A stretch of 35,397 nt of DNA from the NCBI GenBank assembly GCA_030432595.1, contig JAUIGU010000040.1, positions 1 to 35,397 of the forward strand, written 5' to 3'. Origin of the DNA: Phycisphaerae bacterium. Lineage in GTDB: Bacteria; Planctomycetota; Phycisphaerae; Phycisphaerales; Phycisphaeraceae. The notes under the pieces are model-generated. The model saw nothing but the letters and a program-made list of their open reading frames with translations. It did no database searches and was not told where the DNA came from. The first letter of the stretch is position 1. Every line of letters starts with the position of its first letter. A program made the position numbers and the translations under genes. Shown in pieces: positions 1-8,810 of this stretch.

Positions 1-1505
1 TGCGGTCGGGCGACACCATCCCGCCGGGGGACAGCGTTGCGGGGCCGTTCACCAACGACGTCGCGTTGACGAACGACGGCCTCGCGCTGGTGCAGGCGGC
101 CGTGCCCGACGGCGGCGGGTTTGAGTCGGTGCCGGTGCTGGCGGACGGCGGGGCTTTGTCGGTGGTCTATCGCGTCGACGAGCCGGGGCCCAACGCGGGC
201 GAGACGTTGGTCACAACGTTCCGCCCGGCGATGAATCACGCGGGGCAGGTCGCGTACCCCGCGGTGTATGCCGGCAACCCCGCCAATGCGTATCTGTTCC
301 GGGAAGAAGCCGACGGGACCCGAACGACGTTGATCCAACACGGCGATGCCGCACCGGGCGGCGGAGCGGTGTCGATCCCGGCGCTTGCGCCGGTGATGAA
401 CAACGCGGGGCAGGTCGCTGATGCGTTCGGCGTGGACGTGGGGCTGCCCTCACAGACCGATGTGCTGTTGCGTTTTGATGGAAGCAACACCGTCGAGCTG
501 GCCCGTACGGGAGACGTGGTCGGCGGGGTCTCTCTCCTGGGCTTCTCGTCACAGTCGATCAATGCTGCCGGCAAGGTCGCCTTCCTCTCGACGGGTGAGA
601 CTTTCGGCACGGAAAACTTCTTCATCGCCGACGATGCCGGCGTGACCTTCCTCGGTGACAACACGCTGCCGGTCATCGGCCGCAGCGACACGAGCGGACT
701 CCGCACCCACCACCTCACCGACACCGACCGCATCGTGTTCACCGCGGAAGAAGACGTGCCGGGCTTCGAGGTCCCGCGGCAGGGCCTTTTCGCCATGGAT
801 TCCAGCGGCGTCGAAGCGATCGCCGTCGAGACCGAGGCGCTGCCGGACGGCTCGGGGTTCTTCGCCCAGCGTGGCTTGGGGTCGAACCCGTCTCCGGCGG
901 TCAGCGACAACGGCCGGGTCGCGTTCGTGTCCCGCGTGTCCGACACGCCCGAGGGCAGCACGTCCCACTCCGCACTGTTCGTGTACGACCCTCAAGATGG
1001 TTTGGCCGAGGCGGTCCGCACCGGCGATCCGCTGCTGGGCAGCACCATCACCGGTTTGTTTCTTCAAGGCAACACACTCCGCAGCACGAATTCTCCCAAC
1101 CAGAGCACGCTGAATACGGGGTTGAACGAGCGCGGCGACCTCGCGTTTTTCTTCAACCTCGCCGACGGACGCACCGGCATCGCAAACTGGATCGCCCCGC
1201 TCGCAGCCCTCATCGGCGACTACAACGGCTCGGGCCAGGTCGAGCAGGGCGACCTCGACCTCGTGCTGCAGAATTGGGGGCGCGACACCGTGGCGAACGG
1301 CATCCCTGCGGGCTGGACCCACGATCTGCCCAACAGGCTGATCGATCAAGGCGAACTCGATGGGGTGCTGCTCAACTGGGGGGACACGGCGGTGCCGAAC
1401 TTACGTGGCGCGGCGGGTGTGCCCGAGCCTGCGACGGCTTATCTGGTGCTGATCGCGGCTTTGGGGTTGGGGCGCGGTCGTCGGCGGACAAGGTGCGCTT
1501 CTTGA
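1..1505 (+). CDS. PEP-CTERM exported repeat protein with dockerin-like tail (5' end cut by window)
   Basis: The reading frame is open from the left edge (first full codon at 3), so the N-terminus and signal peptide lie outside the window; the TTG at 66 is not a convincing start. The body is built of repeated segments of the type 'GDxxPG...MNxAGQVAF/VSDNGRVAF', as in the planctomycete/cyanobacterial DUF7453-like choice-of-anchor repeat proteins. It is followed by a dockerin-like pair: GDYNGSGQVEQGDLD...NWG, then a second IDQGELDGVLLNWG. The C-terminus is VPEPATAYLVLIAALGLG followed by an arginine-rich end, a PEP-CTERM sorting tail. Inference: exported, anchored or processed at the cell surface by an exosortase encoded elsewhere. 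The substrate and function of the repeat body are unknown. Confidence 0.85.
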   Translation, partial: RSGDTIPPGDSVAGPFTNDVALTNDGLALVQAAVPDGGGFESVPVLADGGALSVVYRVDEPGPNAGETLVTTFRPAMNHAGQVAYPAVYAGNPANAYLFREEADGTRTTLIQHGDAAPGGGAVSIPALAPVMNNAGQVADAFGVDVGLPSQTDVLLRFDGSNTVELARTGDVVGGVSLLGFSSQSINAAGKVAFLSTGETFGTENFFIADDAGVTFLGDNTLPVIGRSDTSGLRTHHLTDTDRIVFTAEEDVPGFEVPRQGLFAMDSSGVEAIAVETEALPDGSGFFAQRGLGSNPSPAVSDNGRVAFVSRVSDTPEGSTSHSALFVYDPQDGLAEAVRTGDPLLGSTITGLFLQGNTLRSTNSPNQSTLNTGLNERGDLAFFFNLADGRTGIANWIAPLAALIGDYNGSGQVEQGDLDLVLQNWGRDTVANGIPAGWTHDLPNRLIDQGELDGVLLNWGDTAVPNLRGAAGVPEPATAYLVLIAALGLGRGRRRTRCAS

Positions 1506-1602
1506 AAGGCTTGGAGCATCGCCTCGGTGGGTCTGACGGAAGCGCGTCGGCGGCGTGCCAAGGTCGGCCGATCGAACACGGGAGTCCGTCTTGATGCTGT
1601 CT

Positions 1603-1608
1603 TATAGT
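1603..1608 (+). promoter_or_regulatory. -10 hexamer TATAGT of a probable leaderless promoter
   Basis: TATAGT ends 6 nt before ATG 1615, which would place transcription initiation at or very near the start codon. There is no convincing -35. The competing view is that ATG 1594 is used, since a GGAG lies at 1581. Confidence 0.45.
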
Positions 1609-1614
1609 GCGGCG

Positions 1615-3192
1615 ATGCCGCGTTGTTTCTGGGTCTTGGTTGCGTGGGCGTCGGTGTGGGTCGGTGTCGCGTCGCCGACTTTGGCGCAAGCGTCGGAAGC
1701 GTCCGAAGACGTCGAAACCCACGCCGTGGTTGTGGTCGGCGGCGACGTCGGAGATGTGGCGGGCGCGAAACTCGTCGTCCTCAAACACACGCCCGAGGTC
1801 AACGGCCTGCGCAAGCTCAACGACCTTGAGCCCACCTTTGATGCTGCGGGCCGGTGCGAGGTCGCGCTGCCGCCCGGGCGTTACGCGTTCGAGGTGCTGC
1901 ACCGGCCGAACCCGGACACGGTCGTGGCGCTGCGGACGGGCACGACGTGGTTGCGTCGCGCCAAGACGGTGGAGATCGAAGCGAACCCCGCCGTGCCGTT
2001 GCGGGTGACCGCAGAGGGGGCGGCGGTGGATGTCGATGTGCTCTCGGTGCGATCGGCCGCGCTGGAAGGGGCGCTTCTTTGCGAGGCGGAGGGCCGAACG
2101 TTGTCGCTCGTGCTCAGCCCGCGGCAGCGCTACCAATTGGGCGTGCTGGCGCACCACGACGCGACGCGTTACGCGTTCTGGATGCCGGCCCGGACCGACA
2201 AGGCGCACGACCTCGCGCTGCCGGTCGAGCGGGCGCGGCGGGTGACGGTGGCCTGGCGGGACGGAACCACGCAGCGCAACGAAACCGAGCCCGCTCACGT
2301 CGCGTTCTTCTTCCCCGATTCGCGCCTGCGCGTCGAGGTTTCGCCCGACCTGGAGCTGCTCACCAACCGGCGCTACGTCGAACTTACCTACAGCTACCCG
2401 ACGCACGACGGCGGCCGGCTCTACTTCCACAAGCACGGCTACCGCCTCGACCGCGACACCACCGCCCAGATCGGCGGGCCGCTCACCGCGCACGCATACG
2501 TCGGCGTCCACCGGCACTACAACGGCGAGTACGACAGCCGGCTCGCCCACGAGTTCTGGATCGACGACCCCGGCGGGCACACGCTCGACCTCAAGGCCTC
2601 GAAGGTGCAGCACACCCGCAAACTCGTGCGCGTCGACGGCGAACCGTTGCCGCCCAACCCGTTAACGCCGGGCTCGCTGGACCTTTTGCGTCCGTTGTCG
2701 GAGCACTTCCGCGTCGAGGTTTCCTACACGCTCGGCGAAACGGTGGAGGCGTCGCTGGTCCCGGAAGAGCCGGTGGAGATGAAGTCGCGGCACTTCACGA
2801 TGCAGGCCGTGCCCGGCTGGGCGTGGCGCAGCCAGATGTACCTGCTCCGCGCCGAGCGCGCCTACGAACTCCTCAAGCCGATCAGCGTGAACCCTGGCTC
2901 GTCGCAGGTCCGCATCGGCTGGCTCACCAACGACCACCGCGCCCGCGGCGGATGGCGCGGCAAGCGCGTGGGCGCCAAACGCGGCTTCATCAACATGCCC
3001 TTCCTGCGGTACCGGCAGTGCTTCGACGCGTTCGGCCACACGAACTTCCTGACGCACGAGGTCCTTCACACCTACGGCTATGCGCACGGCGACGTCATGC
3101 GGGCCGCGCAGCGCGAGGGCGAACGCCGGTTCCGCGAATTCCGCTGGCACGTCGCCGACCAACCCAACTTCGTCCCCGACGGCGGCTGGTAG
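1615..3192 (+). CDS. secreted metzincin-like zinc metalloprotease candidate
   Basis: 525 aa from ATG 1615. This start gives a clean signal peptide (hydrophobic WVLVAWASVWVGVAS, cleavage after AQA) and lies 6 nt after TATAGT; ATG 1594 would add seven residues. Near the C-terminus (His about 481) is HEVLHTYGYAHGD, fitting the metzincin zinc-binding pattern HExxHxxGxxH. The preceding 450 residues are beta-rich and contain two stretches that look like Ig/carboxypeptidase-regulatory folds (for example VALPPGRYAFEV and LRVEVSPDLELL); I cannot assign them to a named family. It has no PEP-CTERM tail, unlike its neighbours, so it is probably released or periplasmic. Known: HExxHxxGxxH binds catalytic zinc in metzincins. 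Inference: protease acting on cell-surface or environmental protein. The Met-turn cannot be identified with confidence. Confidence 0.75.
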   Translation: MPRCFWVLVAWASVWVGVASPTLAQASEASEDVETHAVVVVGGDVGDVAGAKLVVLKHTPEVNGLRKLNDLEPTFDAAGRCEVALPPGRYAFEVLHRPNPDTVVALRTGTTWLRRAKTVEIEANPAVPLRVTAEGAAVDVDVLSVRSAALEGALLCEAEGRTLSLVLSPRQRYQLGVLAHHDATRYAFWMPARTDKAHDLALPVERARRVTVAWRDGTTQRNETEPAHVAFFFPDSRLRVEVSPDLELLTNRRYVELTYSYPTHDGGRLYFHKHGYRLDRDTTAQIGGPLTAHAYVGVHRHYNGEYDSRLAHEFWIDDPGGHTLDLKASKVQHTRKLVRVDGEPLPPNPLTPGSLDLLRPLSEHFRVEVSYTLGETVEASLVPEEPVEMKSRHFTMQAVPGWAWRSQMYLLRAERAYELLKPISVNPGSSQVRIGWLTNDHRARGGWRGKRVGAKRGFINMPFLRYRQCFDAFGHTNFLTHEVLHTYGYAHGDVMRAAQREGERRFREFRWHVADQPNFVPDGGW

Positions 3193-3397
3193 CCCTCCCG
3201 GCCAATCGTCACGGTTTCATGAATCCCGCCCATCGAGAGACAAAGCGAGGGAAAACCTTTAGCCCGAGCCGGCCCAACCCGGGTATGGTGAAGGCTGCGG
3301 CAAAGGGTTCGGATCAGGCCCGGTGTGTTCCGCTCTGCCGCCGCGACCTCTTCAGTCCGCCGGCTGATTCAAGGCTACCGATTCAAGGAGCGACATC

Positions 3398-4465
3398 ATG
3401 CAAGGGAAGCCCCGTCAACCCCGTCGGTCGGACTCCGTTGGGCCTTGGGCGTTCGCCGGAGCAGGTGCCTGTGCCTTGGCGTTCGTGGTGAACGTGTCGG
3501 CGGGCGACCTTTCGTCCTTCGTCATCGCCGGCTCGAACTACAGCATCGACTTCAACCAGGAGGTCGACGTGCCCTTCAGCGGGTTCGCCGGCGCGTGGTT
3601 CTTCGACACCCGGCTGGCGCACCAGCCCGAGGCCGGCCCGATGATCAAGCGCTTCGAGTCGCCGATCACCGACACGCTGGACCCGATCCTGCTCGACGCC
3701 AACCAGCCGTTCGCGATCCCGATCCAGGAGACGTTCAAGGTCTACGACCCCCCGATCCTTGACCCCGCGGGCGCGGCGGACGCGATCTTTCCCTTCGAGC
3801 CCGTGTACGGCTGGTACGAAGAGATCATGACGCCCGGGTTCATCTGGGTCACGCCTGACGACCCGCGCTACGGGCAGGGGCCGCTGTTCGGCAAGCCGCT
3901 GATCACCCGCAACGGCAACCCGCACCCGTCGTACACCTCCATCCTGCCCGCCGGGTCGCTGGGCCCGGACGACACGCGCCCGCACGTGTACCAGCCCCAC
4001 GTGCTCGCGGTCGAGTTTGCGCGCATCGACATCGGCGAAACGCTCGGCATCAACAAGGCCATGCTCTGGGTCGGCACCGACGGCAACTCCGTCTGGGGCG
4101 ACGACCAACTCGACGACGGCACGCCCTTCCGTGAAGACACCATCCGCGTCTGGGAACACCCCACGAACTTCGGCGAGGTCTACGACGTCGCCGGCAACTA
4201 CGACGCCGACTTCGTCATCGGCCAGGGCGACCTGGACCTGGTCCTGATGAACTGGGGCCGCGACGCCGACGCCCACGGCCTGCCGCGCGGCTGGTTCAGC
4301 TCCCCCGCAGAGGGCGTGATCGACCAGGGCGAACTCGACGCCGTGCTCAAGAACTGGGGAAGGCAGCTCTTCCCGATCATCCCGACGCCGCTGCCCGAGC
4401 CGGGGTCGCTGGCGGTGCTGTTCGGTGTCGGTTGCTTGATGCGGCGCTGCCCGTCTCACGGGTAG
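3398..4465 (+). CDS. PEP-CTERM exported protein with dockerin-like tail
   Basis: 355 aa. The start at ATG 3398 is supported by AAGGAG seven bases upstream. An N-terminal hydrophobic segment (about residues 18-33, AFAGAGACALAFVVNVSA) acts as signal peptide. Residues 36-260 form an unrecognised domain rich in W, F and P. The C-terminal part repeats the local surface module: QGDLDLVLMNWGRD, then IDQGELDAVLKNWG, then LPEPGSLAVLFGVGCLMRR as PEP-CTERM tail. The first EF-hand loop is altered (GNYDADFVIGQGDLD rather than GDYDGSGxVEQ), so calcium binding there is doubtful. Inference: cell-surface protein of unknown function, sharing its anchoring logic with the genes at 1, 4531 and 6789. The 205 bp before it contain no gene. 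Confidence 0.88.
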   Translation: MQGKPRQPRRSDSVGPWAFAGAGACALAFVVNVSAGDLSSFVIAGSNYSIDFNQEVDVPFSGFAGAWFFDTRLAHQPEAGPMIKRFESPITDTLDPILLDANQPFAIPIQETFKVYDPPILDPAGAADAIFPFEPVYGWYEEIMTPGFIWVTPDDPRYGQGPLFGKPLITRNGNPHPSYTSILPAGSLGPDDTRPHVYQPHVLAVEFARIDIGETLGINKAMLWVGTDGNSVWGDDQLDDGTPFREDTIRVWEHPTNFGEVYDVAGNYDADFVIGQGDLDLVLMNWGRDADAHGLPRGWFSSPAEGVIDQGELDAVLKNWGRQLFPIIPTPLPEPGSLAVLFGVGCLMRRCPSHG

Positions 4466-4495
4466 CGGTGCGGCTCGCTTACGGCGGTTTTTCGC

Positions 4496-4524
4496 TTGGA
4501 TTTTCTGGGTGAGCGGATTAAAGT
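4496..4524 (+). promoter_or_regulatory. leaderless promoter TTGGAT-N17-TAAAGT
   Basis: TTGGAT at 4496-4501, a 17-bp spacer, and TAAAGT at 4519-4524, ending 6 nt before ATG 4531. The spacing is that of a sigma-70-type promoter with initiation at or beside the start codon. The CGGAGA just before ATG could also be read as a weak, very close Shine-Dalgarno. Confidence 0.6.
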
Positions 4525-4530
4525 CGGAGA

Positions 4531-5481
4531 ATGGCTGCGACGCATCGGTTTTCGGGGAACGGAAGGCATGACACGCGCGCGGCGCTGCTCGCTTTCGTGG
4601 CCGCGGCGTGCTGGGCGGTGTCGGTGTCGGCATCAATTTCGGGGTTCACTGATTTTTCGCAGTACCCGGACGGCTCGACTTACGGGGCCGGCACCCACGC
4701 GCCCGGCGACAACGTGTTCACCGCGCCGACCACCGACGGCGAGATGGACATCCGCGTTCAACCGCTCGACACCGGCGGCACCACCACGTTCGGCACCGCG
4801 ACCATCGGCGGCTTCACCGAGCCCGCGTTCGGCTGGCTGTCGACCACGCCCAAACCCGCCACCCTCTCGAACCTCCGACTCGACTTCGACCTGCTCTCGG
4901 TCTGGGGACCACAGACCACCTTGTCCGCGAACCTGCTGTTCGCCAACTTCGGCGGCGTCAACAATCTGGTCATCAACGACACCGAGTTGGTCTTCGAAGA
5001 CTTCGCGACGCTGCCCACGACGATCGACGACATCGAGATCGGCGTGACGCTCGAAGAAGAACCCTACCCCGGCGCACAACGCGGCTACCTCTCCGTCTAC
5101 GCCCCGTTCAGCCGGCTGCAGCGCTTCGAGATCGGCGGGCAGGAACTCGGCATCGCGGACGTGTCGTTCTTCGGCGTCGGCGGATTCTTCGGCGACTACG
5201 ACGGCAGCGGCCTGGTCGAGCAAGCCGACCTGGACCTCGTGCTGCTGAACTGGGGACACGACACGGACACGCTCGGCCCGCCGCCGGGCTGGGACCTGCT
5301 GTACCTGCACGACGGCCTGATCGACCAGAACGAACTCGACGCGGTTTTGCTCAACTGGGCGAATTTGACGTCGCCGACCGGCGGAAGCCCCGCCGCGGTG
5401 CCCGAGCCGATCGGCACCGCGCAGCTGGTCGCGACCACGGTGTTTCTCGCCGACCGGCGACGCGATACGCTGGGGCGATGA
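4531..5481 (+). CDS. PEP-CTERM exported protein with dockerin-like tail
   Basis: 316 aa. Signal peptide: AALLAFVAAACWAVSVSAS. Residues about 30-215 form an unrecognised beta-rich domain (ISGFTDFSQYPDGSTYGAG...), possibly of choice-of-anchor or concanavalin-like fold; this is only an impression. The tail holds GDYDGSGLVEQADLDLVLLNWG and a second EF-hand IDQNELDAVLLNW, then VPEPIGTAQLVATTVFLADRRR. The PEP-CTERM hydrophobic segment is less hydrophobic than usual. The stop codon overlaps the start of the NlpC/P60 gene (ATGA at 5478-5481), which suggests translational coupling with that peptidase. Confidence 0.87.
   Translation: MAATHRFSGNGRHDTRAALLAFVAAACWAVSVSASISGFTDFSQYPDGSTYGAGTHAPGDNVFTAPTTDGEMDIRVQPLDTGGTTTFGTATIGGFTEPAFGWLSTTPKPATLSNLRLDFDLLSVWGPQTTLSANLLFANFGGVNNLVINDTELVFEDFATLPTTIDDIEIGVTLEEEPYPGAQRGYLSVYAPFSRLQRFEIGGQELGIADVSFFGVGGFFGDYDGSGLVEQADLDLVLLNWGHDTDTLGPPPGWDLLYLHDGLIDQNELDAVLLNWANLTSPTGGSPAAVPEPIGTAQLVATTVFLADRRRDTLGR
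5466..5471 (+). promoter_or_regulatory. -10 hexamer TACGCT inside the upstream gene
   Basis: TACGCT ends 6 nt before ATG 5478, as in the other candidate leaderless genes here. No good -35 is present and the site lies in the upstream coding sequence, so coupling to the 4531 gene is an alternative explanation for the lack of a ribosome binding site. Confidence 0.35.
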
Positions 5482-6740
5482 ACGCGTCGATCCAACCGAG
5501 CGGCGGCCGGGGCACGTGGGCGATTGTGGCCCGGCCGGTCGCGTTCGTGTTCGCCGAGCCCGGCAACACCACCAACGTCAACACGCAATTGCGCCACGGC
5601 GACGCGGTGGTCGTGCGCGAGACACGCGACATCAACGGCTGTGCGTGGTGCCTCGTCGAAGGCGGCGCGCTGGGCGACCCGGCACGCGGCGAATGCGGCT
5701 GGATCGACGCGGCCGCGCTGGTCCCGGCGGAACAGGCCTTCGGCGGCGGCGTGGATTTGAATACAAGAACCGACACAAACCGTGAAGACCGCTGGCTGCG
5801 CGTCACGTCGCTCGTTGGGCAGTGTTTCGAGGCCGCCTCGCGCAAGCAGGACCCCGCCGTGATCGATCTGCCGGGCGAGGCGTGGCTGCGACGTCTCGAC
5901 ACGGCGACGCAGGCAACAGCGCAAACCAAACCGACCGAACCCAATGATCCGCCAAACGAACAGCCGTCCATCCTCGACGACAACGCCTGGCCGCGCGTCG
6001 CGCTCGCCGACGGCCGCGAGGTGTTCATCCAGGCCGGCGACGTGACCACTAGCGAACTTCCCGCGCTGGCCGACGGTGCGGCGCTGGTGCGCGAAGCACA
6101 CCGGTTGCTCGGCCGCCCTTACGTCTGGGGCGGGAGCTCGACCTTCGGCCTGGACTGCTCGGGCCTGACCGCCCTGCTCGCGCGACGCAGCGCGCTGCGG
6201 CTCATCCTCCCGCACTCGGCGGGGCGTCAGTTCGAAGAAACATGGAATAGCGTCACAAAGATCGGCGACGACCGAACCGTCGATGACGTCGCCCAGGGAA
6301 AGCGCGGCGACGAACACCACCCCGGCACCTCCGCCTGGCGGCTCGCCGAGGACGCCCAACAGCGCTGGGGCGCGTTGCTCCAACCCGGCGACTTCCTCTT
6401 CTTCGCCATGAACGCCCAGCGCGTCGACCACGTCGGCGTCTACGCCGGCCCCCCACCCACCGCCGAACCCGCACCGCCACCTGGCGCTTCGGCTTCGGAC
6501 CTTCGCCTTTCGCCTTTCGACTCCGTCCCCGACTTCATCCACGCCAGCAGCTCCGGCCAACCCTGCGTCAAACGCCAGGGCCTCTTCCACGAAACCCCGC
6601 TCGACACCGGCACCGGCCAACTGTGCGAACCCGAACCCGGCACCGCACGCGACCTCGTCGCCGAAGGCGTCACCACGTCCAAACGCCGCACCCCGTGGGC
6701 GATGCGCATGGTGGGCGTGCGCCGTTTATCTTTGGAATAG
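5478..6740 (+). CDS. NlpC/P60 family cell-wall peptidase
   Basis: 420 aa. The N-terminal half has an SH3b-like segment (VARPVAFVFAEPGNTTNVNTQ ... GDAVVV ... CAWCLVEGG ... GWIDAAALV). The C-terminal half is an NlpC/P60 domain: GRPYVWGGSSTFGLDCSGL with nucleophile Cys227, general-base His318 in VDHVGVY, and third polar residue His355 in FIHASSS; QPGDFLFF precedes His318. Known: such enzymes cut gamma-D-Glu-diaminopimelate bonds in peptidoglycan or recycle wall peptides, and SH3b plus NlpC/P60 is the YkfC-like arrangement. No signal peptide is obvious, which favours a cytoplasmic recycling role or export by another route. An insertion between Cys227 and His318 and the low-complexity stretch PPPTAEPAPPPGASASDLR make it longer than average; the latter coincides with a 7-bp-period repeat at 6486-6526. 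Confidence 0.9.
   Translation: MNASIQPSGGRGTWAIVARPVAFVFAEPGNTTNVNTQLRHGDAVVVRETRDINGCAWCLVEGGALGDPARGECGWIDAAALVPAEQAFGGGVDLNTRTDTNREDRWLRVTSLVGQCFEAASRKQDPAVIDLPGEAWLRRLDTATQATAQTKPTEPNDPPNEQPSILDDNAWPRVALADGREVFIQAGDVTTSELPALADGAALVREAHRLLGRPYVWGGSSTFGLDCSGLTALLARRSALRLILPHSAGRQFEETWNSVTKIGDDRTVDDVAQGKRGDEHHPGTSAWRLAEDAQQRWGALLQPGDFLFFAMNAQRVDHVGVYAGPPPTAEPAPPPGASASDLRLSPFDSVPDFIHASSSGQPCVKRQGLFHETPLDTGTGQLCEPEPGTARDLVAEGVTTSKRRTPWAMRMVGVRRLSLE
6486..6526 (+). repeat. degenerate tandem repeat, period about 7 bp
   Basis: Consecutive units resembling CTTTCGC/CTTTCGA repeat within the NlpC/P60 coding sequence, encoding the low-complexity ASASDLRLSPFDS between the active-site His residues. 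See also 23015 and 24359. Confidence 0.6.
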
Positions 6741-6788
6741 CGGTCGCATCGCCTACCCTACTGTGAGGTTTCATCTCCGGAGGTAGGT

Positions 6789-8636
6789 ATGAATCGTGCT
6801 TGGACATGCCGGCGGTGTGCGGTGGGTTTCGGGGTGGCGCTTCTGGGATGCGCGTACGCCTTGGCCGGCGACCCGTTGCCCGTGGTCACGTTCGAGCGCC
6901 AGCCGTACTCCGGCACAACCTTTGCACAAGACCCGATACTTGGCATCGACCTTGATGCGTACCCGTTCGTGGTGCCCAGCGACGTGCGCGTGATCAATCA
7001 TTCGTTGGCATTGTCCGAGTTGGCGTTCTTGCGCGACTCGGTCGGTCTGTTGACGATTCAACAGCAGTTCGCACGCAACTGGTTCGACGACAACTTCAAT
7101 CGCGACAGCCCGTATTCCGCCACGGACCTCCAGGCACAGACCGTCTCCATCCCAGAGTTGCTGGACGGCGGCTTCGGTGTCAGCGACGACTCGCGCCTGA
7201 TCCTTGGCCGTGGACTCATCGCCCAGCCGGGCGGCGGCCCCAACCCCGGCGACCCGCGCCTCGGCGGCATCTGGCTGAGCACGATCCGCGGCGGGCTGGA
7301 CTACGGCGACAACTACACCGCCTTCGACCTGCCGAGCTGGAACCGCGAGGCGGAGAACGGACGGGTCACCACCGGCCGCGCCGATTTCGCCCTCGCGGAG
7401 ATGACGATCGAGAACGGCCCGCTCAACGTCAACGCCGCGCCCGATGACCAAGGTCGGCCCGGCCAGACCCTCGTCCAGATCAGCAGTTTGCAGGGCTACA
7501 ACTCGCCGCTGCCGTGGGGCATCTCGACCTTCCGCAACGTTACCGTGCCCGATACGGTCCGCATCGACACCTACGACGACTTGATCATCGAGAACGGTCT
7601 GCATCTTGATGGTCAGATCGACTTGGCGATCAATACGGATACGCCGGCCAGTCTGATTCTCCGCGGCGATCAAGTGGTGACCGGCACCGGTTCGATCGTC
7701 GCGCACCCGGACAACCCGAGTGATCTTTACAGTTCAGTCATCACGGAGAGCGGGCACACCACCGTCGGCCCGGGGATCACGCTGGTGACCAACGCGAGGG
7801 ATGGATACCTTCTCGGCGGGCCAAATTACTCTTATGAGACTCCGCTACGCGGAGCCCTGACGATGCAAGGCCGGTGGGAGGCCCGAATGTCGCCGATCAG
7901 CCGCAACCGCATCAACGCCGGCACACTGACGCTGGACGGCGAGATCGATTGGTTTGTCGGACATGTCGATGTTGATGTGGATCGGCTGGTCGTCACACCG
8001 AACGCTCAGCTTGAGCTTGGTGGCCTAGTGCGTTTTGACTACAACGAATCTCAGATTCGGCTCAACATTCTGTTGGAGGTAAGCGGTGAAACGGAATTGG
8101 CGGGCCACCTTGATTTGAAGCTGCACGGCGTAGCGGTCCCAACCGACTATGTGCCGCATCTCGGCGACCGTCGGGTGATCATCGACGCCGCGTCCGTCTC
8201 CGGTGTGTTTGATTCGGTCGCGGTGGAGGCACTGGACGCCGGCGACCCGGTCCCCGAAGGGCTATTGCCGGCGGACGTCACGCTGGCCGTCCTCTACACC
8301 GCAACCAGCGTTGAGGCGGAGCTCGCGCTGATCGGCGATGTCACGCTCGACGGGCAGGTCGAGCAGGCGGACCTCGATGTCGTGCTGCACAACTGGGGCC
8401 GGAACAACTTCGGTGACGGCGGGCCTGGCGTCGGGGACGCGGGCGTGTCGTGGGTGACCGGCGACCTGGACGGCAGCGGCCGGGTCGAGCAAGGCGACCT
8501 GGACGCGGTGCTCGCGCACTGGGGCGGCGTAGCGGCGCCCGACTTCCGCGGGGTGTCCGTGCCCGAACCGGGTGTGCCCGCACTGCTTAGTGTGGTATTG
8601 ACGGCAGGGACCCGTCGCTTACGTTCCGGGCGCTGA
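6789..8636 (+). CDS. large PEP-CTERM exported protein, beta-helix-like, with dockerin-like tail
   Basis: 615 aa. The start has an unusually strong Shine-Dalgarno (GGAGGT five bases before ATG). Signal peptide: CAVGFGVALLGCAYALAG. Residues about 200-480 consist of short beta-strand repeats typical of autotransporter/right-handed beta-helix proteins (for example LIIENGLHLDGQIDLAI, AGTLTLDGEIDWFVG). A dockerin-like region follows with two EF-hand loops, GDVTLDGQVEQADLD and GDLDGSGRVEQGDLD, each ending in HNWG or HWGG; here both loops look competent for calcium. The tail VPEPGVPALLSVVLTAG plus RRLRSGR is a PEP-CTERM signal. Inference: an extended surface protein; its ligand is unknown. Confidence 0.88.
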   Translation: MNRAWTCRRCAVGFGVALLGCAYALAGDPLPVVTFERQPYSGTTFAQDPILGIDLDAYPFVVPSDVRVINHSLALSELAFLRDSVGLLTIQQQFARNWFDDNFNRDSPYSATDLQAQTVSIPELLDGGFGVSDDSRLILGRGLIAQPGGGPNPGDPRLGGIWLSTIRGGLDYGDNYTAFDLPSWNREAENGRVTTGRADFALAEMTIENGPLNVNAAPDDQGRPGQTLVQISSLQGYNSPLPWGISTFRNVTVPDTVRIDTYDDLIIENGLHLDGQIDLAINTDTPASLILRGDQVVTGTGSIVAHPDNPSDLYSSVITESGHTTVGPGITLVTNARDGYLLGGPNYSYETPLRGALTMQGRWEARMSPISRNRINAGTLTLDGEIDWFVGHVDVDVDRLVVTPNAQLELGGLVRFDYNESQIRLNILLEVSGETELAGHLDLKLHGVAVPTDYVPHLGDRRVIIDAASVSGVFDSVAVEALDAGDPVPEGLLPADVTLAVLYTATSVEAELALIGDVTLDGQVEQADLDVVLHNWGRNNFGDGGPGVGDAGVSWVTGDLDGSGRVEQGDLDAVLAHWGGVAAPDFRGVSVPEPGVPALLSVVLTAGTRRLRSGR

Positions 8637-8750
8637 CAGTGACGGGGTGTGCTCGGACGGTGCCGGGAGCGTGAACGACCGGTGGCGTGTGTTCTCCGGC
8701 GTTGAACGCGGGATCGAGCCATCGCGATTCAGACGTAGCGGGCTAGGTGC

Positions 8751-8770
8751 CACGGTCGCTTGCGACCGTG
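8751..8770. repeat. REP-like palindrome, copy a
   Basis: CACGGTCGC-TT-GCGACCGTG is a perfect 9-bp inverted repeat with a 2-nt centre, in the intergenic gap before the desulfhydrase-like gene. Second and third copies are at 8811 and 23805. Confidence 0.75.
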
Positions 8771-8810
8771 TTTCTTGGTCATCCAGAGACGGCAAGACGA
8801 TTGTCAACGG

